Shown here: positions 42,178 through 52,900 of the stretch, piece after piece
How positions within the stretch are numbered: position 1 is the stretch's first letter
How the letters are laid out: the number at the start of each line of letters is the position of its first letter
NCBI GenBank assembly: GCA_037176725.1
Contig: JAZBRS010000035.1
Location: 48,432,001 to 48,496,000 of the forward strand
Reading direction: 5' to 3'
DNA length: 64,000 nucleotides
DNA from: Posidonia oceanica
Lineage: Eukaryota > Streptophyta > Magnoliopsida > Alismatales > Posidoniaceae
Notes under the pieces: generated by a model
Told to the model about the DNA's origin: nothing
Database searches by the model: none
The model's input: the letters and a program-made list of their open reading frames with translations, nothing else
Position numbers and translations under genes: made by a program

Positions 42178-44560
42178 GAAATGCATACTTCGAATGCCTA
42201 AGTGCCACGAATGCCTAATTAGGTGCTCAAATGTGTGTTCTAAGTGATAGAATGCGTGCAAGGAATTAAACGTGCAATCTAAGCGCTCAGCAACGCTGTC
42301 TGTGTTCCGAACTGGGCGAACCCCAGTCCATGACAACTCTAGGCAGCAAGCATCACTGCCCTAAATGCAAATGCAAGCGATAAAACAAAACAGCAGTAAA
42401 GCCATACACATGCAAGCGACATGCAAAGGAAAACATAGGCAAACACGCAAAACGGTGCAAGAAACGAAGGTAGGCACGCAAAATGGTGCAAAGGCGAAGG
42501 AAAACAAGCGATGTAAGTGCGGAAACAAAACGTCGTAAAAGTCACGCAATGCAGGTGTGAAAACATGCAAAGGGGAAATAAAACAAGTAAAGAGGGGCAA
42601 GCGATGTAAGTATGAAAACAAACACCGATTAAGGACCGTGCGATGTAGATGTGAAGACCTGCAAAGGAGAAAGAAAGCAAGTAGAGGGATCACCACTATC
42701 CTGTGACTGTTTCCCACTAAACCATCCCATGATGTGTCTCACACGCTGCCCAAAGCTCGTGGTGCAATTAGATCGTGGAAAAGGGGGAAGAAGGCCACGA
42801 TCAGTAGTGAATCTGAGGAAAAACTCAACCCAAAGACACTAAGAAGATGCGAAAAGAGGAAGTAGAGTAGATAGGCAAGAGGGGGAACCCTAATCTACAT
42901 GCACGGAAAACGCAGTGCAAAAACAATGCATGCAATGCAAGTGACATTATGTGTTGTGCTTCAGATGGACTTATCTTGAGAATCTGAGACCTGATCTGAG
43001 ATAACTTTGGTTAGAATGGAAGATCACTCAACCAAGAAGACTTGGACAGTCAGACCGTGAAAATCCAACGGTCCGATCAAAAGTTATTCAGGTTTCAAGT
43101 CGGAAGGCTCATGGGCCAGAAAAGGTAGGGATCTAAGTGCAAATAGTCCCTAAGGATGTGCAGAGCAAGGCAAATGCATGCATGAATGCAGAGGATGTTT
43201 GAATGAATGCAGGAGGGCAATGGCTGATGATATGGGAGTGCAAATGCATGCAAAAATGTAATGCAGGGACCTAAGTGCAATTTTGGAAAACTACAGGGCC
43301 CTATGTGCAAAATGTCCTTACATGGGTGCAAAACAGTGCAAATGTATGCAAGAATGCTAATGTAGGGGTGCATGAGCTAAATGCAATGCTAATTAGGATG
43401 AATGCATGCAAAAATGAAAGAAAAGGACCTAAATGCAGTTTTTAAAAACTTACAAGGCCTAAATGCAATGCAAGGAAAGCATGCAAACTTGTAAAAGTTG
43501 AAAAGCATGGACTTATGTGTAATTTCAGAAAACTGTGGGGCTTTTTAACAATGCAATGTGGTTTGAAATGCAACTAATATGGTATTTAAATGCATGGAGG
43601 ACTAAATTGTAAATAAAACAAGTTTTTTGGATTTTTTAGCAATGCAATAAGATAAGAAACAGAAATTAAATGAAAGATGAATGCTCTGAGGACTGATGTG
43701 CAATTGCAAAATTTTTGTGGGTTTTATATGCAATGAAATATGCAAATTTAAATTACTGATTCACAGAATGTGGACTTAAGTGCAATTACAGCATATTTTT
43801 GTGTTTTTTAGCAATGCAGTATGATGTAAATGTGGATTAAATGAAATCCTAAACTACTGATGGACTGATGTGCAAAATAAAAAAAACAGGGACCAAAATG
43901 CAATGCAGTAAGGTAAAAATGCAATTTAAATGAATGCATGTATGGTTTGGGGACTAAAATGCAAATAATGCAACCTGCAGGAGTTTTATGCAATGCAATA
44001 AGATAATAAATGCAAATTAAATCAAACATCAACCAACTAAGGACTGCAAGGCAAATAAATTAAGTTCAAGGGCCTCATTGCAATGCAGTAAATTAAAAAA
44101 GAGAAATAAATGACATGCATGAACTGGAACAGGACCTAGATGCAATTTAAAATAAACAGAGGATTCTAACACAATGTAATAAGATAATAAATGCATTTAA
44201 ATGACATGATAAATCAATAGAGGACCTAAGTGCAAATATAATAAGTTGCAAAAGTTAAATGTAATGTAATAAGATAAAAAACAAACATTTAAATGATATT
44301 AATCAACTGCAGAACTTGAATGTAAATAAAGTAAGCTACTGGACTGGAAATAAATGAAACTAAAATATTTTGAACTGCAGAAGGACTGATATGTAATAAA
44401 AGGAAATGACAGAAATTAAAAGCAATGTAATATAGTTTTTATTCAGATTTAAATGATTTCTAAACAAACACAGGACCTGAATGCAAATGTTTAAAACTTA
44501 GGAACTTTATTGTAATGCATGCATATAACCTTATAACTTTTTTAAAAAAGGAAAAATAAC
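42178..44560 (-). other. S6 portion without genes, ATGCAA-rich
   Basis: This is the S6 LTR continued after S7. It is dominated by AAATGCAA and GGACCTAAATGC words, as in the equivalent parts of E2 (9050-9520) and E8 (51720-52650). No ORF is supported. Confidence 0.7.
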
Positions 44561-47344
44561 GCTACAGTCTTCTTCCCCGTGCTTCCAGCGACTGTGCAAA
44601 GGAGGAGGCGGAGGCGGTGGCTCCGGCGGGCGCATGGCACAGCAGCGAGGCCAAGGGCCCACAAGCGGATGCAGCGAGCGTCCCAATGGCGAGGCGGAGC
44701 CCGGGGACTTGCTGCAGAGAGCCGGAGAAGTCGGATGCAGGCGGAGAGCGATCGCCGGCGTTGGCTGGCGTCGAGGACGAAGATCGGAGCCACGAGCCAA
44801 AATTTGACTCAAAGTAGTAAAATTCTACCTAAAATGCTAGAAATGATGGCATGCATACAAGGAACACAAATGCGTGCTAAAATACCTGTGACGACAGCTG
44901 CAGAAAGCTAGCAACGCCGGTGGGTCGCGGCAGTCCAGTGATGGGTTGCTGCGGTGCTCGGGGGGGCGGAAGGGCAGCTGGGTGGTGCCGACGGGTTGCA
45001 CGCATGCAGGCGATGCTCCAGGTGGCCTCAGAAGTGGGTTGTGATGGCCAAAGTGGGATCTGAGATTTTTGGGTGCCAGCCGATGGTGCTGAGGTCGTCC
45101 CGGTGGTGTGTAGCTCTCCAGGCTAAGGTGGAGGTTGCTCTAGGTTGCTGGAGGTTGCAGGAAGGTGGTGGAGGGGTTCAATTGGGTTAGCAAGGCTTCT
45201 GGAGGGAGGTGTGAGTGTTTGAAGGTTTCTGAGCAGTTTCTGTGTAAGGTGTTTGTGGTGGTTCGTGGGGACTGTGGCAGGTTTGGGGCTGAAGTGAGGG
45301 TTGGCTAGGGGAGGTGGTTGTTCTAGGAGTTTGCTGGGAAAGTTTGGGTGGCTGATCGAGGCAGTGGTGCTAGAGAGGCAAGGGAGAAGGTTGCTCTGTG
45401 AGGTGAGGAGAAGAGATGGGTTCGGGGGAGGATTTCAGGGTGAATTCTTGGGTGTTTTTGGCTCTGGAAGATGCACAAGGAAGAAGGAGAGCTCTGTGTC
45501 TGTCGGTATGTGTGAGTGTGTCTGTGGGTCAAGGTGAAGGTGAATTGGTCTTGGTCTTGGTCTCAGGGTGGCAGGGTATGGAGGTCGTGGGTCGTGGTGA
45601 TGGAGGCTGTCAAAAGGATGACCGGGAAGTCTTTGGTGTCAACCGGAGGTTTGAAAAAAAGGAGGGAGGAGGTCTGTCATTTATGCTGTGAGAGGAGGAG
45701 GAAGAAAGAAGAAGAAGAGAAGGAAGAAGGAGGGGTTTTGGGCCGGACTAAGAGCACAGTAGAAAAAGAAAACAGAAAAAGAAGAGGAAGAAGGAGAAGG
45801 AGAATGGGTCGGGCCTTGGAGGTGGAGAAAAGGAAAAATAAAAGGGAAAGAAAAGAAGGAGGAAAAGAAGGAGAAAAAAGAAGAAAAAAGAAAAAAAGGA
45901 AGAAGAAAAAGAAAAGGAATTTGGGTTTTGGTTTTTAAAGTTGGATTTGTTTTAGAGTTTTAAGCAATTATTTTTAGGTCTTCTTTTTTATTATTCTTTT
46001 AAGTTTGTTAATAGTTTTTTAAAGTTTTCTTTTCCTGATTGTTTTAATTGTTTAAATTTTCTTCTTGATTTAAGTTTGTTTTTTGATTTTAAATTTTTCT
46101 TTTTAATTTTAAGTTTGTTAATTATTTTTAAGTTTTTTAATTTGATTAAGTTTCTCCCTTTTGATTTTAATTGTTAATTGTTTTTAAGTTTGTTAATTTG
46201 TTTAAGTTTTTTAATTAGTTTTACCCTTATGTGTTTTTTTTTCTTTTTCTTCCTTTGATTAATTGTTTCTTTGTTAAAAACTTTTTTAATTAGGGTTTTT
46301 TATTGTTTTTCTTTTTTTAATTATTTTTGTTTGTTCTTTTTTCCCGATTGTTCTTTAAGCTTTTTAGTTGTTTTTCTTAAACTTTTGATTTGTTTTCCTT
46401 AATTGTTTTCTTGAAGTTTTTTAATTGTTTTGATTATTTAAGTTTTTCCTTTTAATTTTAAGTTTGTTAGTTGTTTTAGTTTTTCTTTGATTGTTTTAAA
46501 GTTTTTGGTTGGATTCTTAGATTGTTTTTCTTTTTAAGGATTTTGAATGGTTTTTTTTCTTATGTTTGCTTCTTTAATTGTTTTTTAATGGGTTTTGATT
46601 TGTTTCAATTGTCTTTAAGTTTTGAAATTTATTTTTTAATTATTTTAAGTCTTGAGATTTTTTTTTTAATTGTTTTAGATCGTTTTTAAGTCTTTTAGTT
46701 TGTTTCAATTTGTTTTTAATTAGTTTTAACTACTTTTGGGTGGTTTTGATTTGTTTTTAATTAGATTTTCTTTTGAATTATTTTTAAGTGTTTGATTTAT
46801 TTTTTTGTTGGATTTTTCTATTTAATTGTTTTAAGAAGTGTTTAATGGGGCTAATGATGAGTTTGAAGAAGGAGGGAGAAGAAGAGAGGGGGAGGATAAT
46901 TAGGAAAGAGAAAAGGATAATGAGGAGAGAGAAAAGGATAATCAAGAGAGAGAAAAGGATAATCAGGAGAGATAGGAAGGATAATGACTTGAATTTGGAG
47001 GGGTTTTGTGTGGGTGTGTGACCTACGATTCCTAGGGTTTGACCTAAGGTTTAATCTAGGGTTTTCTATGATTTTAAATGGAATTTTTGAAGGATTTTTG
47101 GAAGGTTTAGGGTTAGGGTTTGAAATGGGTTTTGGTTTAAGGTTTGGATTGGATTTCAGGATTGTTTTACCTAGGTTTTCTAGGGTTTTTGGATGGTTTT
47201 CTAGGTTGAAGAAAGGATTGGTTTTCCTAGGATTTTTGGATGGTTTTTGGGTTAGGGTTTTGAGAGGGTTTTGAAGTGGAAGGGTTTTGAAGTCACCAGA
47301 GAGAGAGATCCACCAATTCAGCCTGTCAAAATGGAGTGTCAATA

Positions 47345-47349
47345 GATAC
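47345..47349. repeat. S6 target-site duplication, right copy (GATAC)
   Basis: GATAC follows GTGTCAATA and matches 35791-35795. Confidence 0.88.
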
Positions 47350-47644
47350 ACCATTAACTTTAGCCCTCTTTCTCTTCGACCGGGCATCTGTGAGCTTTGG
47401 CAGTGGCCCCCGCGTCGTATACGAAAGACAGTCACAGTAGAGTGGCCACTCCGTCGGGTAAATCAGACTTGACCTCATTCTTTTTTTCTTTTTATCATCA
47501 CTTATCATTTTATTGGTGTTTTCTTCCTTGAGTCGAACTCTCCTCGGACACACCATTAACTGTGGCCCTCTTTCTCTTCGGCCGGGCGTCTGCGAGCTTT
47601 GGCAGTGGCCCCCGCGTCGTACTCGAGAGACAGTTATAGTAAAG
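47350..47644 (+). repeat. E5 LTR end with a ~200-bp tandem duplication of the LTR end and primer-binding site
   Basis: The LTR continues with ACCATTAACTTTAGCCC and reaches a first PBS-like site, TGGCCACTCCGTCGGG, at 47443-47458. A second copy of the same module (TTATTGGTG, GAGTCGAACTCTCCTCGGAC, ACCATTAACTGTGGCCC, CGCGTCGTAC) then follows and reaches the better site at 47645. The true LTR end is therefore either near 47439 or near 47641. The site within the LTR at 35696 is a third member, about 193 bp upstream when S6 is removed. Confidence 0.8.
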
Positions 47645-47662
47645 TGGCGACTCCGCTGGGGA
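47645..47662 (+). other. E5 primer-binding site
   Basis: TGGCGACTCCGCTGGGGA is identical to the E2 site at 19941-19958. It lies after GACAGTTATAGTAAAG. The copy at 47443-47458 has several changes. Confidence 0.82.
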
Positions 47663-48755
47663 TACTAGACTCCAGCTTTTTGTCTTCCGCCTTTCACTCA
47701 TCTTGTGGTCTCTTCTTTCTTGCATCATTGCTCTAACACTTTGTTACTTTACTTAGGCTTAATTGCAATGTCGTGATTGAATGTTCGTTCTCTTTCCACA
47801 CCTACATATCATATCACCGCACACACATGCCTTAACATATACATGCCTTTCATTGATTTGATGATTGTTTTCATTTCACGAATCATGCACACAACACAAT
47901 CACATGCCATGCTCATGCCTTTTGATGTGATGTATGACTTAGCATTGCCATGTTTGAATGTTTGTTTCCCCTTTATTGCATTAATCCTAAGGTAAAATAG
48001 AGATGTGATTGCCGCCTTCCTTGGTTTAACTTAAAAAATGCAAGTAAAAGTGACGCTTAGACTTACTAGAGCTTCTACACCAACTTTTACCCCCTTGCGG
48101 TTAATAAAATGTGTAAGCTAAAAAACTTAATGCATACTCGCATGTTTGAGCATATAGGGCATGCATTCTTCTCCTCCCTGAGTCCACCTATTAGTCTTAG
48201 ATGAATAGATCCCGTCTGCCCGTTCCGTCGCTTTGGCGATAGCGCAGGTGGATTGGCCCTGTCCTCCCTTGTCTGGGGTCATGTCAGTGTTACTAGGGGA
48301 TACAAGCCTTGCTTTGGCAGGTTGACGGCTCCCAAACGCACCACCCGTCACTGTTTGGCTTTGGCCAGGATTTAGACGGGAGCCTTACTTTTCTGACCGA
48401 GTTGGAGACCTATACACCCTGTGTGGATCTGGAGTAGATAACCTACTAGGACACACTAGATTGGTGAGAGAGAGCATATTAGAGAGCATTCATATGCATA
48501 TCATCCATACCACAACTAACAGCATTTGCAATCATTTGTCGAGTCCTAACCTGTTTTGTTTGTTTTGTCCCTCAGGACTGTGAGCGAGTTCCCTTGCTGG
48601 AGCTCAAATCTGTTTCTTTGCTCACACCCCTTTTGTGACACCTTTTTCTCGACCCTCCTTTCTCGAGTTATCTGTCGAGTTCGACGATAGCTCGTCTTAG
48701 GCGTCGTTCTTCTGTTCCCTGTCGTAGTCCAGTTCTCACTCGCTCTTGGACCGCC
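47663..48755 (+). other. E5 5' leader
   Basis: This is untranslated sequence homologous in part to the E2 leader. Both have CTGAGTCCACC, a CCGCTTTG/CCGTCGCTTTGG segment and a GGTGAGAGAG site. It contains the candidate intron 48464-48575. No ORF of note is present before gag. Confidence 0.65.
48464..48575 (+). other. Candidate leader intron in E5 (112 nt)
   Basis: GATTG/GTGAGAGAGAGC lies at the start and a T-rich tract with TTTTGTCCCTCAG/GACTG at the end. E2 has the same arrangement at 18917-18814. Splicing would bring the leader closer to the gag start at 48756. Only transcripts could confirm it. Confidence 0.35.
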
Positions 48756-49993
48756 ATGGCCCAACAGGTCAGTGAGCCCATGTTCTCTGTCGCCTTGGAG
48801 GGGTCCCAACCTCCCCTTCTGTGGCTTTGACCTCCACTGTTGCCCCTCGCACCTTTCACTTTCAAGCGCAGGGGAACCCTAGAATTTTCAGACATCATCT
48901 GGCTACCGTACCCCCAGGGACTGTCACCGAATCTGTCACGGTATCTACCTCCCGAGCTCCGGAAACACTGTATAATGTCCCGGGTCTTGCGCTTGACTCC
49001 CCTACTGCGACAGCATCTCCTGGTGTAGGATTCCGCCCTGTTGGACAGTTTGTGTCCCCTCTTGTTGCACCCATTCCTCCGTAGGCACTGCAATTCAGTA
49101 TTCCCACTGACGGGACGCCTGAAGCGCAGTACCAGCACCTGTTAGGGCTTGTCCAGCATCTGCAGGGCATGGCTCTATCTATTCGTCCTCTAGTGGCTCC
49201 TGAGGTCCCTTTGGTCCCTCCCTTCCAGTTTTAGGCATTTCTCACTGCACCTCCGCCTCAGCCATCGCCGCAGCTACTCACTGCATTGACGATGGGGGCG
49301 ACATTGCAGCCTCCTATGCACCCACTTCTCACTGCACAGCATTTCACTCCTCCCTCTGGTGGTCACCCTCCCAGGATGACAGAAACACAGCACCCACTTG
49401 GCCTGCAGTCTGTCACCGTGCCGTTGCAGCAGTTGTTGCTTCCACATGCTACATCACCCACAGCACAGCATTCTGCTTTTCTTCCCCCCTTGCATCAGCA
49501 GACTCAGGTTCCTACATACACCCCACAGCACCACACACCCTTGCACGTGTATGCTGGCCATCACGTCGCCTCACCAGCTGACGAGATGGTGGATCCGGAG
49601 GAGCACTTAGGTGCGACCCAGACAGCATATGCCAACCCTGCCCCTGCTGCATCATCTTTGCCAGCAGCAACCTCGGAAGCCCTCCTTAATAGGATGGGCG
49701 ATCTGGAGAGAGCACTACGTCGAGTGCAGGGTGGGGAGCGCCAGTCCTTCGAGTACCATGACCTCTGTTACTTCCCAAAGGCTGTACTCCCAGTTAATTT
49801 CCGCGTCCCGGACTTTGACAAATACAACGGCAAGGGCTGCCCTATCTCCCATCTGCGGGCTTATTACGGGGACCTCACACAGCTTTAGGGCGATGAGAGG
49901 TTTCATATCCAGCTGTTCCAAAAGAGTCTTACTGGCTCGGCTCTCAAGTGGTTCACTTCACTTGATATGGCCACCATTAAGACCTGGAGCACC
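48756..49993 (+). pseudogene. E5 gag, frameshifted, stopped and cut by E8
   Basis: The start MAQQVSEPMF at 48756 matches the E2 gag start. The frame shifts by one base near 48815-48825, then continues with VSTSRAPETLYNVPG and Pro/Gln/His-rich sequence. TAG stops lie at 49082-49084, 49232-49234 and 49886-49888. The part from about 49690 has the coiled coil (MGDLERALRRVQG) and the Retrotrans_gag domain (VPDFDKYNGKGCPISHL, LFQKSLTGSALKWFTS). E8 interrupts the domain after GACCTGGAGCACC. The rest of gag and pol is beyond E8. Confidence 0.87.
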
Positions 49994-52900
49994 TGTAGTA
50001 ATCCCGGTGTTCAGATTGTCCATGCACACTGCTAGAAGCTCACGTGCATCGATCGGAATCAGGCTCACTATAAGCGGCTATGTCCGAGGAGGAGGGCTCA
50101 ACTCGAAAACACTTGAAACAGAGGAGAAAAGATAAGAAAAGAAGAAGATAAGACAATTCAGAGTCGCCACCGTGTCTATTATCGGGAGATAAGGAAAACC
50201 GGGGGAAATGCGCGAGTTAACACGCAAAACCAAGCAAAGGGTGCAATGCAAAGCAATGCAATGCAAAGGAAAACAAATGCAAATGAGATGACTCATGCCT
50301 AGGATAAGGGCAATATGGTCATTGCAGGCCAAAAGATCAGGCAAGGACTCCTGTTACATGCGGGGAAGGTGTTAGGCACCCCCGACACGCTTGAGAATCG
50401 GTCTTTCTAAACTTATGCTCGCATACGCAGGAAAATGCAGGTTTGAATGCCTAAATGCCAATGAATGCCTGAATGAATGCTCAAAGGTGTGTTCTAAGTG
50501 GTGAGATGCAATGCAGGAAAGTAAACGTGCAGTCTAAGTGCTCAGCAACGCTGCCCGTATTCCGAACCAGTCGAAACCTGGCTCGTGAGAACTCCAGGTA
50601 GTAAGCATCACTGCCCTATATGCAAATACAAGTGAAAAAGCAAAACGATGGTAAAACCAAGCAGTGTAGGCGACATGCAAGAGAAAACGACGTAAAACGC
50701 ACGAAATGATGCGGGAAACGGAAGCAGCACGCGAAACGATGCAAGAAAACGAGATCGGTACGCAAAACGACGCAAAAGACAGAGTGGCACGCAAAACAGT
50801 GCGAAAAAGCAAAGCCAACACGCAAAACGATGCAAGAAACAAGAGCGGCACGGAAAACGGTGCCAAAAGCAAAGCGGGCACGCAAAACGGTGCCGAAAGC
50901 GAAGCAGGCACGCAAAACGGTGCCAAAGGCAAAGCGGGCACGCAAAACAGTGCCAAAAGGAAAGCGGGCACGCAAAACGGTGCCAAAAGGAAAGTAGGCA
51001 TGCAAAACGGTGCCAAAACAAAGCGAGATAAAACATCGATAAAGCCATGCAAATGCAGATGCAAAGAAAAGGAGCAAGAGAAGCAAAGGGGAGGCAAACA
51101 GCGTAAGTATGAGAACGAACGCTGTTTAAGGACCACGCAGAGTAGATGTGGAGACTTACAAAGGGGAAGAGAAGCAAGTGGAGGGATTACCACTATCTTG
51201 CGACTGTTTCCCACCAAAGTGTCCCACGATATGTCTCGCACACTGCCAAAAGCTCGCGATGCGATCGGATCATGGAAAAGGGGAAAGAAAGTCACAATTA
51301 GTGGTGAATCCAGGGGAAACACAACACAAGGCATTGAGAGTACGCGAAAAGGGAGATAAAGTTGATAGATAGGAAGAGGGAGTCCTAATCTACATGCTCG
51401 AGAAATCAGAAAGCAAAAACAATGCTTGCAATGCAAATGGGGTGCAAATGAATGCTGTGCAGGGGTTCAGAAGGAGTTACCTTGGAAATCTGAAGCCTAA
51501 TATGAGAAATGCCTGTCCATGTTGAAGAGTGCTCCGCCGAGGTCATCCAGGTAGCTTGGTTGAGAAGATCCGACAGTCAGATCAAAAGATATCCCAGCTT
51601 CAAGGCAGAGGGACCAGAACAGGGGAAAAGAATAGATCTAGGTGTACAGAAGGTCCTAGGGATGTGCAAAACAGGTCCTCCCATGTAAATGGGAGCTAAG
51701 TGTACTTAAGTGTGTGCAAGAATGCCAAATGCAAAAATGCATGAGTGCAATGCATGCAGGAATGCAAGGAAAGGACCTAAGGATGACTTTTCAGAAGACT
51801 TGGGAGCTTATGTGCAAGTTTTGAAAAAGTGGGACCTAAATGCAAAGATTTTGAAAAATTAGGGGTTTATATGCAAGATTTTTGAAAACTGGAGGGTCTG
51901 AGTGCAATTTTGCAAAATGCAGGGTTTAAAATTCAATTTTATAAGGTAAACATGCATTAGAGTAAGTTTTGAAATCATGTGGAGGATTAAAATGCAATTT
52001 TGAAACATGCAGGGGTTGAAATGCAATTTTATAAGCAAAAATGTGGTCTTAAATGGTCTGTGAATGCAAACAGAGGACCTATGTGCAATTTTTAAATATG
52101 CAGGGTCTAAAATGCAATTTTATAAGCAAAAATATGCATTTAAATGAGTTTTATAAACATGTAGTGGACCTATGTGCAATTTTGAAATATACAGAGTCTA
52201 AAATGCAATTTTTGTAAGGAAAAATGTGATTTTTGAATGGTCTGTGCATTAACAGTGGACCTATGTGCAAAAATTAAAATGCATGGGGGAAATAATGCAA
52301 TGTAGTAAGAAAAGATGAAAAATGAATGCATTAATTAACAGATCAGAGGACTAAAATGCAAATAACGAGAAGTACAGGATAAAAATTGCAATTTACTAAG
52401 GTAAACTTAGAATAATAAATCAGATTATTAACTGAAGGACTGAAATGCAAAAATGAAAAACCACAGGGCCTGAACTAAAATAAATTTAAAAGGAAAACAC
52501 AGTAGAAGGACTAACATGCAATTAGACAGTTTCTTAAGTTTTTCATGCAATTTAATAAGATTTAAATTCAGAATTAAATGAATCATAAATGAAGGCAGGA
52601 CCGGAAAGTAATAAAATAAAAATAGGAGCTGAAAATGCAATTTATGGCAGATTATCTAAGCAAAGGAAAAATAAAGCTACAGTATTTTTGCAGAACGACA
52701 ACCACTGTAGCAGTTGCTACCAGCGGCCGTCGAGGGAGGCAGAGGGATGCTGGTGAGGCAAGGGACGGCGGGCGACCTTCACCGGAGGCTGGCGGACCTC
52801 GGAGCAGCGTCGGCGTGGCTTGGTGCTGCCTGGAGCAGGCTGGAGAGCTGGACGGAGCTCTGCAGACCTGCCCGGAGGTGAAGCAGGCGATTGGGGCGTC

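Larger units (their letters stand above)
35796..47344 (-). mobile_element. S6: solo LTR (about 5606 bp without S7)
   Basis: A single LTR in minus sense starts TGTAGCGATCCCGG at 35796 (plus view) and ends GGAGTGTCAATA at 47344. It is flanked by GATAC on both sides (35791-35795 and 47345-47349). There is no internal region, polypurine tract or primer-binding site, so it is a solo LTR left by recombination between two LTRs. S7 is inserted at 36234. It carries the 73-bp block (36146-36218), a PBS-like AGAGTCGCCA (35958-35967), a buried LTR end (42771-42842), an ATGCAA-rich section (43140-44520), an A/G-rich section (45640-45920) and a T-rich section (45930-46800). Confidence 0.88.
33229..49993 (+). 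mobile_element. E5: Tat/Ogre-like element, 5' LTR, leader and start of gag; continues outside window
   Basis: The 5' LTR starts TGCAGACACCC at 33229 within the E4 array. It is interrupted at 35795 by solo LTR S6 and resumes at 47350. A primer-binding site lies at 47645-47662 and gag starts at 48756. E8 interrupts gag at 49993. Its remaining parts must lie right of E8, beyond the window. The sequence around both interruptions rejoins sensibly when the insertions and duplicated five bases are removed. Confidence 0.85.

Noticed and set aside
45301..45938. Plus-strand ORFs of 78-140 codons in S6, rich in Lys and Glu
   Set aside because: They read an A/G-rich DNA stretch. The amino-acid bias is that of the base composition.
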